Shown: positions 37,086 through 44,443 of the stretch, piece by piece
How the letters are laid out: each line of letters starts with the position of its first letter
Numbering within the stretch: position 1 is the stretch's first letter
Position numbers and translations under genes: made by a program
Assembly (NCBI RefSeq): GCF_002161355.1
Contig: NZ_NFHL01000008.1
Coordinates: 1 to 64,000, forward strand
DNA from: Lachnoclostridium sp. An76
GTDB taxonomy: Bacteria > Bacillota > Clostridia > Lachnospirales > Lachnospiraceae
Direction of reading: 5' to 3'
DNA length: 64,000 bases
Notes under the pieces: generated by a model
Databases searched by the model: none
What the model was told of the DNA's origin: nothing
What the model saw: the letters and a program-made list of their open reading frames with translations, nothing else

Positions 37086-37114
37086 ATTATAGTCTCAAAC
37101 AAATAGATTGACAA
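37086..37114 (-). promoter_or_regulatory. Promoter of the surface-protein gene
   Basis: On the minus strand TTGTCA (37114-37109), 17 bases, TATAAT (37091-37086). Confidence 0.75.
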
Positions 37115-37214
37115 GAGAGCGAAGAGATTAAAAGTTCACAAAAAATTCACAGATAATTTGTTGAAAAAATAGAAATTATAGATTTTGCACAAAATTAAAA
37201 TTGACAATTTGAGA

Positions 37215-38057
37215 TTACACGCTGTGGAATCCTTTCCCTATGATCTCACTGGTATTAGAGATCAGTATAAAAGCTTCTTTGTCATTTTCCCGGATAAAAT
37301 TTCTCAGCCTGACTGCCTGTACCCTGTTCAGCGCGGTCAGGATAATATACTTATCCCTGCCGGAATAGGCGCCTTTTGCATGGCAGACGCTGGCGCTGCG
37401 CCCGAGAGTGTGCACGATAAAATCACAGATCGGTTCCGGGTGGTCGCACACAACGTTAAAATATTTGGACAGATTAAAGCTCTCGATAAAAGTATCGATC
37501 ATGAAAGAGCGGATCGCCAGGCCGAGAAGAGAATACAGTCCGGTCTCTATATCAAATACAAAGAATCCGGCTCCTGTGATCAGAGCGTCAGATACGAGCA
37601 GGGCGCGCCCGATATCAAAGCTGGAATATTTCTTCAGGATCATGGCAACGATATCAGTACCTCCGCTGGAAGCCCCGATGTTAAACAGGATGGCAGATCC
37701 GAGCGCCGGGAGCACGATGGCAAAGCACAGCTCCAGCATCGGCTGGTCAGTGAAAGGCCCGTCCATGGGGAAAAAGCGCTCCATCGCTGAGAGGGAGACT
37801 GAGAGAAGGATGCTGCAGTAAGCAGTCTTTGCGGCAAATCCTTTCCCGAGGATGACCAGACCGATCACCAGGAGGATCATGCTCATGATAAGGTTGAAAT
37901 CACCCGCGGAGATCACTCCGGTCTTTGCCACGAGCACAGCGAGGCCGGTGATGCCGCCAAAGGTGAAATTGTTTGTAAACTTGAAAAAATAAGTGCCAAC
38001 GGCGATGAGAAGTGTGCTGAAAGTCAGCATGAAAAAATATTTGAATCGGTTTTTCAT
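37215..38057 (-). CDS. YitT family membrane protein (DUF161/DUF2179)
   Basis: A 280-residue protein. Five or so membrane helices occupy residues 10-185, with the family-typical GGITGLAVLVAK and the repeated motif NIGASSGGTDIVAMILKK. A cytoplasmic DUF2179 domain (about 200-280) ends with YIILTALNRVQAVRLRNFI and DKEAFILISNTSEIIGKGF. The family is widespread in Firmicutes and of uncertain function, possibly transport or a regulated channel. Its promoter region is nearly identical to that of topB 6 kb away, suggesting shared control. Confidence 0.92.
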   Translation of the reverse strand: MKNRFKYFFMLTFSTLLIAVGTYFFKFTNNFTFGGITGLAVLVAKTGVISAGDFNLIMSMILLVIGLVILGKGFAAKTAYCSILLSVSLSAMERFFPMDGPFTDQPMLELCFAIVLPALGSAILFNIGASSGGTDIVAMILKKYSSFDIGRALLVSDALITGAGFFVFDIETGLYSLLGLAIRSFMIDTFIESFNLSKYFNVVCDHPEPICDFIVHTLGRSASVCHAKGAYSGRDKYIILTALNRVQAVRLRNFIRENDKEAFILISNTSEIIGKGFHSV

Positions 38058-38164
38058 AGAAACCTCCTGTCCTTCCCGCCCTGTGTGGACGGGAAATTGT
38101 TTTTCTGTCGGTGGAACAGGGCTTTTCAGTCCTGGAGAAAATGCATAAATTACCGTCTATCCGA

Positions 38165-38193
38165 ATTGTAATCTCTGGAATATAAAAAGTCAA
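38165..38193 (-). promoter_or_regulatory. Promoter of the yitT-type gene (twin of the topB promoter)
   Basis: On the minus strand TTGACT (38193-38188), 17 bases, TACAAT (38170-38165). Spacer and flanks match the topB promoter (44286-44258) almost base for base. Confidence 0.75.
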
Positions 38194-38288
38194 CGCATTA
38201 AGCGGGCAGAGAGCGGAGAGACTATGCCATACAGGTTACTGTGAACAGTGATCCATACAGAGAGTTTACAGATAGGAGGATACAGGCC

Positions 38289-39629
38289 ATGGAGAGACAG
38301 TTGTTGATCAGGGATGTATATGCAAGAGAGATACTGGACCCTGCGGGAAATCTGACTATTGAGACAGAGGTGCTGGCCGGGGAGGATGCGGTCGGAAGGG
38401 CATCGGCGCCGTCCGGCGTCTTTTCCGGCCGGTATGATACGGCAGGGCCGCGGGAAGAGGGCGGGCCCGGCGGGGAACGATACTGCCAGGAGCAGCGCAG
38501 CCGGGACCAGCATCGCCGGGACCAATGCTGCCGGGACCGCGGCGTCAAAGAAGCGGCGGAGAATATAAACAGCAGGCTCGCGGACGAGATCATCGGCATA
38601 AATGTATTCTGCCAGGATGAGATCGACCGGATCCTGACCCGCGCGCAGCGGGATGCGGCTAGAAGCCATATGGAAACAAATGCCCTGCTGAGCATTTCCG
38701 TGGCAGCGGCGCGGGCGGCGTGCATGGCGCTGAAGCTTCCGCTGTACCGTTATCTGGGAGGCATACAGGCTGTAAAGATGCCGGCGCCTGTGATGAACTT
38801 AATTAACAGTGGATCATGCGGGAGCGGTACTGCGGGTATCCGGAAGTTTCTGATCGTTCCGGCAGGAGCGGGCGTCCCTTTCTGCGCACAGCTCCGGATG
38901 TGCGCGGGGGTATATCGTTCGGTGGAAACGGTGCTGCGGGAGAGGGGATATCCTGCTGCCGTGGGGGAGGACGGAGCGTTTATCGCGGATGTGGCTGAGG
39001 CGGGAGAGGCTCTGCGGATGATCCGGGATGCGGCCGGCCGGATCGGATACCGCATGGGGCGGGAACTTTTATTTGCGATCGGCGCGGAGGGTTCCGGGAT
39101 ATATGACCCGCAGCAGCAGGTTTATATCCTGGGCAAAGGGAAAAACAGGCCGAAGACAGCCGAAGAGATGATAAAATACTATGAAGAGCTGACTGCGGAA
39201 TTTCCGGTCTGTTCCATTGCGGATCCATTGGACCGGGAGGACTGGAAAGGCTGGCAGATGCTGACGGAGCGGATCGGGAGCAGCGTACAGCTGGCAGGCG
39301 GCGCGCTTTTTGACGCGGACGCAGAGCGGATCAGAAAAGGAAGCCGCCTGGGCGCTGCGAATGCGGTCCTGATCAGACTGGACCGGATCCCCACGCTGAC
39401 GGAAGTGGTCAGGGTGGTAAGGACGGCTCAGGAAGCCGGTTACCGGGTGGCTCTTACCTGCTGTCCGGGAGAGACGGAAGATGTGTTTGCCGCGGATATC
39501 GCGGCAGCGCTGGGGATCGGACAAATATGGGCAGGGGCGCCCTGCCATTCTGAGCAGACGGCAAAGTATAACCGGTTCCTTCGGATTGGGGAGACGCTGT
39601 GGCAGCCGGGAGCAGCAAAAGAGCTGTGA
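38289..39629 (+). CDS. Enolase-like protein without enolase catalytic residues (pseudoenzyme)
   Basis: A 446-residue protein clearly derived from enolase: VYAREILDPAGNLTIETEVL at the start, NALLSISVAAARAAC, PLYRYLGG, then IADPLDREDWKGWQML, PTLTEVV, and SEQTAKYNRFLRIGETL at the end. Key positions are changed. The metal-ligand region SIEDPLD reads SIADPLD (Glu to Ala), GDDLF reads GGALF (Asp lost), the strand with the third Asp reads FAIGAEGSG, and NAILIK reads NAVLIR (catalytic Lys to Arg). GDEGGF reads GEDGAF, SHRSGETED reads TCCPGETED, and the late Lys is absent. The substrate loop is replaced by an Arg/Gln/Asp-rich insert (about 50-85). It is therefore unlikely to make phosphoenolpyruvate. 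The intact frame suggests another role or early decay. GGAGG precedes the ATG. Confidence 0.85.
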   Translation: MERQLLIRDVYAREILDPAGNLTIETEVLAGEDAVGRASAPSGVFSGRYDTAGPREEGGPGGERYCQEQRSRDQHRRDQCCRDRGVKEAAENINSRLADEIIGINVFCQDEIDRILTRAQRDAARSHMETNALLSISVAAARAACMALKLPLYRYLGGIQAVKMPAPVMNLINSGSCGSGTAGIRKFLIVPAGAGVPFCAQLRMCAGVYRSVETVLRERGYPAAVGEDGAFIADVAEAGEALRMIRDAAGRIGYRMGRELLFAIGAEGSGIYDPQQQVYILGKGKNRPKTAEEMIKYYEELTAEFPVCSIADPLDREDWKGWQMLTERIGSSVQLAGGALFDADAERIRKGSRLGAANAVLIRLDRIPTLTEVVRVVRTAQEAGYRVALTCCPGETEDVFAADIAAALGIGQIWAGAPCHSEQTAKYNRFLRIGETLWQPGAAKEL

Positions 39630-39729
39630 GAACAGGAGCAGAAAAGAGCTGACCTGGGCCGGAACAGAAAAGAGCTGGCCTGGGCTGGAACAGAAAAAGC
39701 GCTGTGCGTGGGCAGGGGGCAGAAAGACA

Positions 39730-39758
39730 TTGACAGATAAGGGGGTATCCCGTATTAT
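39730..39758 (+). promoter_or_regulatory. Promoter of the bPH2 gene pair
   Basis: TTGACA (39730-39735), 17 bases, TATTAT (39753-39758). Transcription would begin inside the following terminator hairpin, so it would escape that terminator. Confidence 0.6.
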
Positions 39759-39800
39759 TGTATTAAATTCATAGTACAATATGCGGGATGCTTTTTATTT
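39747..39800 (+). terminator. Terminator after the enolase-like gene
   Basis: ATCCCGTATTATTGTA (39747-39762) pairs with TACAATATGCGGGAT (39775-39789) with small mismatches, followed by GC and TTTTTATTT. It overlaps the promoter of the next gene. Confidence 0.7.
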
Positions 39801-39823
39801 CCGCAGAAACGGAGGAAACTACA

Positions 39824-40306
39824 ATGTATGAGAACTTATCGAAACGTGCCCTGTACTGTATGTATGTGGCGGGGATCATCACCGGCGTGGTCGTCCTGGC
39901 GGTCATAGGCGCGGTGGATTATTTCTGGATCTTTCCCGAAGATCTGACTGCGGGAAAATGGATCTCTCTGGTCCTTGCCGTGCTGGTCCTTTTTGACGTC
40001 GCGGTCAGCCCGTATTTCCGCTACAACCGCTACCGGTACAGCATCAATGACGAATGCATTGACATTATAGAAGGATATCTGTTCGTGAAACGCAACATTG
40101 TCCCGATCGAGCGCCTGCACAAGCTGCAGACAAAGAAAGGGCCGATCGACCAGCTGTTCGGCGTGGCAAAAGTGATCGTGACCACAGGGGGCGGCGATGT
40201 GACGCTGGAATTTCTCGAGGAGGAGCGCGCAGAGCAGATCGCGGAGACCCTGCGCAGGAGGATCAATGAGATCGCGGCAGGGCAGAGGGCAGGTGAGAGT
40301 GAATGA
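39824..40306 (+). CDS. Membrane protein with bacterial PH domain (YdbS-like)
   Basis: A 160-residue protein with two N-terminal membrane helices (about 10-32 and 42-62) followed by a bPH_2 domain. The domain contains YRYSINDECIDIIEGYLFVK and IVPIERLHKLQTKKGPIDQL, ending in a GDVTLEFLEEERAEQI helix. It overlaps the next gene by four bases, matching the ydbS-ydbT pairing seen in Bacillus. GGAGG lies eight bases before ATG 39824, which is preferred over the longer frame. Confidence 0.88.
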   Translation: MYENLSKRALYCMYVAGIITGVVVLAVIGAVDYFWIFPEDLTAGKWISLVLAVLVLFDVAVSPYFRYNRYRYSINDECIDIIEGYLFVKRNIVPIERLHKLQTKKGPIDQLFGVAKVIVTTGGGDVTLEFLEEERAEQIAETLRRRINEIAAGQRAGESE

Positions 40307-41943
40307 ATGTGAGAGACAAAGAGAATCCGTCAGGCGGACAGGCGAAGATGCAGACTGAGAAGTCGCAGACAGAGAAAACACAGGGCATGCGGTTCCGCAA
40401 TCACATTTCTATCATCGCGGAGCAGACGGGCGGGCTTCTGATCGCGCTTCTGATCGTGCTGGTCCCGTCCCTGCTGGAGAATATCGATGAACTCATGGAA
40501 ACAGGGCTGGAATTCATGGACGGGAAATGGCTGCTGGTCAACCTGGGGCTGATCCTGTTTTTCCTCGTCATCATCGCGCTCCAGTTCGCCGTCTGGTCAA
40601 AGACTTACATATCTCTCCAGGACAATGCGGTCGTGATCGAGAGGAACACTTTGAATAAGAAGAAAAATACCATTGGCATCCGGAATATTTCCAATATTAA
40701 TACCGAGCAGAATCTCTTTGAGATGCTCCTGGGCACGTGCAAGGTCAAGCTGGATACAAACAGCCGTTCCACCGCGGACAGCACGGATGTGAAGATCGTC
40801 CTGAAAAAGGCGGATGCCCTGGCGTTTAAGCAGGAGGTGACGAGGCGGATCCGTGACGCGGAGTCGGGAGCCGGGAAGGGGTTTTCTGCTGGTTCTTCGG
40901 CTGTTTTTTCTGCCCGGCGGGCAGCAGGCGCATCGGAAGACATCCTGAGAGAAACGGCGCTGGCGTCGTCCGGGGATGCGGCTGAGACTGAGGATTATGA
41001 TGTACGGTCAGATCTGGGCGATATCCTGCAGCATGGCTTTTTCTCGGTGAATATCCTGTCTGTGGCGGTCATCATACTCGGTATCGCCGGGGCGGTCCGC
41101 ACGGTATTCCAGATTGTGGGTGATCCGGATGCGGCTCAGACACTGATCGGCGCGGCGTCAGGTGTTCTTGTGGCAGCCCTGATCGTGGCGTCCGCCCTGT
41201 GGGATACGGTCAAGGACTTTGTCAGGTATTATGATTTCCGTGCGAAACGGCGCGGGGATAAGATCTACATCCGATACGGATTTCTCAAGAAAGTGGAGTA
41301 CACGGTCCCTGTGGATAAGATACAGGCGCTGCGGCTGAAGCAGTCCTTTGTCGCGCGCCTCGGGAAACGGTACATGGCGGAGATCGTCAATGTGGGGATG
41401 GGCGATGACAATGATGAGAAGAATTCCTTCCTCATCCTGTATTCGACAGAAGCGAAGCTGAATGAGAAGCTCTCAGTCCTGCTCCCGGAATTCCTGGATG
41501 CGGCGGGCGCGGCGGTGGAGCGCCAGCCTTCCTCTGTCTGGGCGGCTTGGTCTGTCCCGGCGCTGATCTATACGGTGATCGTGGCAGCCTGCGCGGCAGT
41601 GTGCGCTTCCGCGATGCCGGAATACGCCATTTGGGCAGCTGCGGGGGCGGCAGTGCTTGAAATCTGCCTGGCGGCGGGGATGATCCTGAAATATCTGACA
41701 GAAGGCTCGCTGGCGGGAAACGACTTCCTGAAGCTGGCGAAAGGGTATTTCGCAAGGACGTACCTGATCGTGAGATACCGGAAGATCCAGTACGTTCGCT
41801 TTTCCAGAAACCCTCTGGCAAAGGCGTGCGGCATCCGGAAAGGAGAGATACATCTGCTCGCTTCGTCCGCCAATACATCGCATTCGATCCCGTATTTTAA
41901 AGGGAACGGAGAAGAGATCATAAAAGAAGGGATGCTCCGGTGA
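40303..41943 (+). CDS. Membrane protein with repeated bacterial PH domains (YdbT-like)
   Basis: A 546-residue protein. After a charged 40-residue N-terminus there are paired membrane helices (about 45-95), then a bPH_2 unit (TYISLQDNAVVIERNTLNKK and then IRNISNINTEQNLFEMLLGT). A second helix pair (about 245-300) is followed by another bPH_2 unit (DKIYIRYGFLKKVEYTVP then VDKIQALRLKQSFVARL), and a third helix pair (about 410-455) by a final half-unit. B. subtilis YdbT shares this three-part plan, and the ydbST pair there affects amylolysin resistance; the same role here is only possible. It partners the upstream gene. Confidence 0.88.
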   Translation: MNVRDKENPSGGQAKMQTEKSQTEKTQGMRFRNHISIIAEQTGGLLIALLIVLVPSLLENIDELMETGLEFMDGKWLLVNLGLILFFLVIIALQFAVWSKTYISLQDNAVVIERNTLNKKKNTIGIRNISNINTEQNLFEMLLGTCKVKLDTNSRSTADSTDVKIVLKKADALAFKQEVTRRIRDAESGAGKGFSAGSSAVFSARRAAGASEDILRETALASSGDAAETEDYDVRSDLGDILQHGFFSVNILSVAVIILGIAGAVRTVFQIVGDPDAAQTLIGAASGVLVAALIVASALWDTVKDFVRYYDFRAKRRGDKIYIRYGFLKKVEYTVPVDKIQALRLKQSFVARLGKRYMAEIVNVGMGDDNDEKNSFLILYSTEAKLNEKLSVLLPEFLDAAGAAVERQPSSVWAAWSVPALIYTVIVAACAAVCASAMPEYAIWAAAGAAVLEICLAAGMILKYLTEGSLAGNDFLKLAKGYFARTYLIVRYRKIQYVRFSRNPLAKACGIRKGEIHLLASSANTSHSIPYFKGNGEEIIKEGMLR

Positions 41944-41994
41944 GGACATCCCTTTTAATATTGCGGCGAAGATATTGTGGTGCACGATTATGTT

Positions 41995-44211
41995 TTATAA
42001 CTTCAGATTTTTAAAAGCTTCTGCGAACGCATTGTTGATCGGCGCGTTCGTTTCTTTTTCCTGCTTCCGCATATAGGCGGCCACATCCCGTTTGCCTGCA
42101 CCTTTTCCTTCCCTCTTTTTCCGTTCCTGGAAGGCGCTCAGTTTCTCTTTGTGTCCGCAGGAGCAGACGAACCGCTGGGCATCCCCTTTTCCCACGAGCT
42201 CCATTTTCTTATGGCAGACCGGGCAGCGGGCGTTGGTGCGGCGGGAGATGGTTTCCCGGTATCCGCATTCGCGGTCCTGGCAGACGAGCATTTTTCCGTG
42301 TTTCCCGTTTACTTCCAGCATGAGCTTCCCGCACTGGGGGCATTTATGCCGGGTCAGGTTGTCGTGCCGGAATGTTCCGTCCGCGTTCTTGATCTGGCTG
42401 ATCAGTGACCGGGTGTAAGTTTCAATTTCGGACATGAATTTTTTATCGGACTCTTTTCCCTGGGCGATGGCTTTCAGGCGCAGTTCCCACTGGGCGGTAA
42501 GCTCAGGGCTTTTCAGGTCTGCGGGCACCAGAGAGAGGAGCTGTTTCCCTTTGGAGGTGAGGTGGATCTCGCTGCCTTTTTTCTCCATGAGGAAGCCGGC
42601 AAAAAGTTTCTCGATAATGTCGGCCCGGGTGGCGACGGTCCCGAGACCGCCGGTCTCTCCGAGGGTTCGGGCCAGGGTGCGGTCCTGGTGCTGCATGTAG
42701 CGCACCGGATTTTCCATGGCTGCGATCAGGGTGCCTTCGGTAAAATAAGCGGGCGGTCTGGTCTGTCCCTCCGTGATCCGGATGGCGTCTACCACAAGGT
42801 GCGCCCCTTCTTTAAATGGGATGGCTGCTTTCCCGGAGAGCGGGCTGTCTGCCGGATCATTTTCAAAGCCCTCTTCATCATCCGACTCCGGATCCTGCCA
42901 GCCGGAGCCATAGATCTCCCGCCATCCGGCCTTCAGGATCACATTTCCCTTTGCGCGGAACGTTTCACTTCCAATCGCCCCGGTCAGGGCTGTCTCCTCG
43001 TATTCGCATGCCGGGGAGAGGACGGCAAGGAACCGGCGGACGACCAGATCATAGATCCTTCGCTCTTCGTTTGACAGCTGCTCCAGGCGGATGAACTGCT
43101 CGGTCGGGATAATGGCGTGATGGTCCGATACTTTTGCATTATTGACAAAAGATTTATCCGCCCGGATCTCATGCCTGGCAAGTTGTGCCGCGGTCTTTCT
43201 GTAAGGGCCGACGGCGCAAGCCTGAAGCCGTTCTTTCAGTGTGGGCACGATATCGGAAGTGAGATAGCGGGAATCCGTGCGCGGGTAGGTCAGGACCTTA
43301 TGATTCTCGTACAGGCGCTGCATGATGTTCAGCGTCTCTTTGGCAGAATATCCGTACCGCTGGTTCGCTTCCCGCTGCAGCGCGGTCAGGTCGTAAAGCG
43401 CCGGGGCGAAGGATTTTTTTGCTTTCCTCCGGATCTCCGTGACATGCAGTTCTTTCCCGCGTACCGCTTTCTGGACAGCCTCCATCCGGGCTTTATCAAA
43501 GGTCCGGTCTGAGTTGGATTTCGCGTCGTTCCAGATGAAAGTGATTCCACCGGAAGAGATTTTTAATCCATAATAAGATTTCGGAATAAACTTTTTGATT
43601 TCTTCTTCCCGGGCTGCGATCATTGCCAGGGTGGGGGTCTGTACCCGGCCGCAGGAAAGCTGGGCGTTATATCTGCAGGTGAGCGCGCGGGTGGCATTGA
43701 TGCCTACGACCCAGTCGGATTCTGCGCGGGCCACGGCGGCATGATACAGATTTTCGTAATCTTTCCCCGGCTTCAGGTGAGCGAAGCCTTCCCGGATCGC
43801 CTTGTCGGTCACGGATGAGATCCAGAGACGCTTCACCGGCTTTTTATTCCCGGCCTTCTCGAGGATCCACCGGGCGACCAGCTCGCCTTCCCGCCCGGCG
43901 TCGGTGGCGATGATGATATCCGATACATCCCTGCGGAAGATCTGTTCTTTCACGGCGCGGTACTGGCGGGCGGTCTGGCCGATGACGACCAGCTTCCAGG
44001 GATCGGGAAGCATGGGCAGTGTATCCATGCTCCAGGTCTTATACTGACTGCCGTATTCTTCCGGATCGGCCAGCGTGACCAGATGGCCAAGCGCCCAGGT
44101 AACAACATATTTTTCCCCTTCCATACAGGAATTGTTCTTCTTTCCGCAGCCGAGTACCCGGGCGATGTCGCGGCCGACGGAAGGCTTTTCAGCAATGACA
44201 AGATGCTTCAT
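41995..44211 (-). CDS. topB: DNA topoisomerase III (type IA)
   Basis: A 738-residue type IA topoisomerase that cuts one DNA strand through a tyrosine. The Toprim domain has AEKPSVGRDIARVLG and IIATDAGREGELVARWI (catalytic Glu and the DxDxE-like acids). The CAP-like domain carries the active Tyr in VLTYPRTDSRYL. Further marks are CGRVQTPTLAMI and GLGTVATRADIIEKL. Two C-terminal zinc-ribbon units begin at HKCPQCGKLM and ARCPVCHKKM. The start is set at 44211 (MKHLVIAEKPS) because GGAGAA precedes it and the longer frame only adds promoter sequence. It lacks the long insertions of conjugative-element TopB. Confidence 0.96.
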   Translation of the reverse strand: MKHLVIAEKPSVGRDIARVLGCGKKNNSCMEGEKYVVTWALGHLVTLADPEEYGSQYKTWSMDTLPMLPDPWKLVVIGQTARQYRAVKEQIFRRDVSDIIIATDAGREGELVARWILEKAGNKKPVKRLWISSVTDKAIREGFAHLKPGKDYENLYHAAVARAESDWVVGINATRALTCRYNAQLSCGRVQTPTLAMIAAREEEIKKFIPKSYYGLKISSGGITFIWNDAKSNSDRTFDKARMEAVQKAVRGKELHVTEIRRKAKKSFAPALYDLTALQREANQRYGYSAKETLNIMQRLYENHKVLTYPRTDSRYLTSDIVPTLKERLQACAVGPYRKTAAQLARHEIRADKSFVNNAKVSDHHAIIPTEQFIRLEQLSNEERRIYDLVVRRFLAVLSPACEYEETALTGAIGSETFRAKGNVILKAGWREIYGSGWQDPESDDEEGFENDPADSPLSGKAAIPFKEGAHLVVDAIRITEGQTRPPAYFTEGTLIAAMENPVRYMQHQDRTLARTLGETGGLGTVATRADIIEKLFAGFLMEKKGSEIHLTSKGKQLLSLVPADLKSPELTAQWELRLKAIAQGKESDKKFMSEIETYTRSLISQIKNADGTFRHDNLTRHKCPQCGKLMLEVNGKHGKMLVCQDRECGYRETISRRTNARCPVCHKKMELVGKGDAQRFVCSCGHKEKLSAFQERKKREGKGAGKRDVAAYMRKQEKETNAPINNAFAEAFKNLKL

Positions 44212-44257
44212 CTCAAATTCTCCGTTTCGATCGATGTTTTTAAATTCTGCTATCCGA

Positions 44258-44286
44258 ATTGTAATCTCTGGAATATCGAAAGTCAA
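44258..44286 (-). promoter_or_regulatory. Promoter of topB (twin of the yitT promoter)
   Basis: On the minus strand TTGACT (44286-44281), 17 bases, TACAAT (44263-44258), 47 bases before the start codon. It is nearly identical to 38193-38165. Confidence 0.75.
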
Positions 44287-44319
44287 CGGAAGAAATGTTG
44301 AAAACCGAGATGCTCGTCT

Positions 44320-44347
44320 TTTAAACATGTGAAGATAGTGCTATACT
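44320..44347 (+). promoter_or_regulatory. Promoter of the M16C peptidase gene
   Basis: TTTAAA (44320-44325), 16 bases, TATACT (44342-44347) with an extended -10 TG one base upstream. It diverges from the topB promoter. Confidence 0.5.
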
Positions 44348-44443
44348 AATAGAGCGATGCGTGGAAGAGATCCGGATATGCACGGGGCAGAGCGGATCCT
44401 GAACGGCATCCTGTGAGCAGAAAAAGAACAAGGAGATTTGGAT

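Noticed and set aside
38241..38288. Extension of the enolase-like gene to the in-frame ATG at 38241
   Set aside because: The GGAGG site and enolase homology both support ATG 38289; the extra residues do not resemble enolase.
44212..44328. Extension of topB by 39 codons
   Set aside because: The added part is translated promoter sequence; the family start MKHLVIAEKPS has its own ribosome site.
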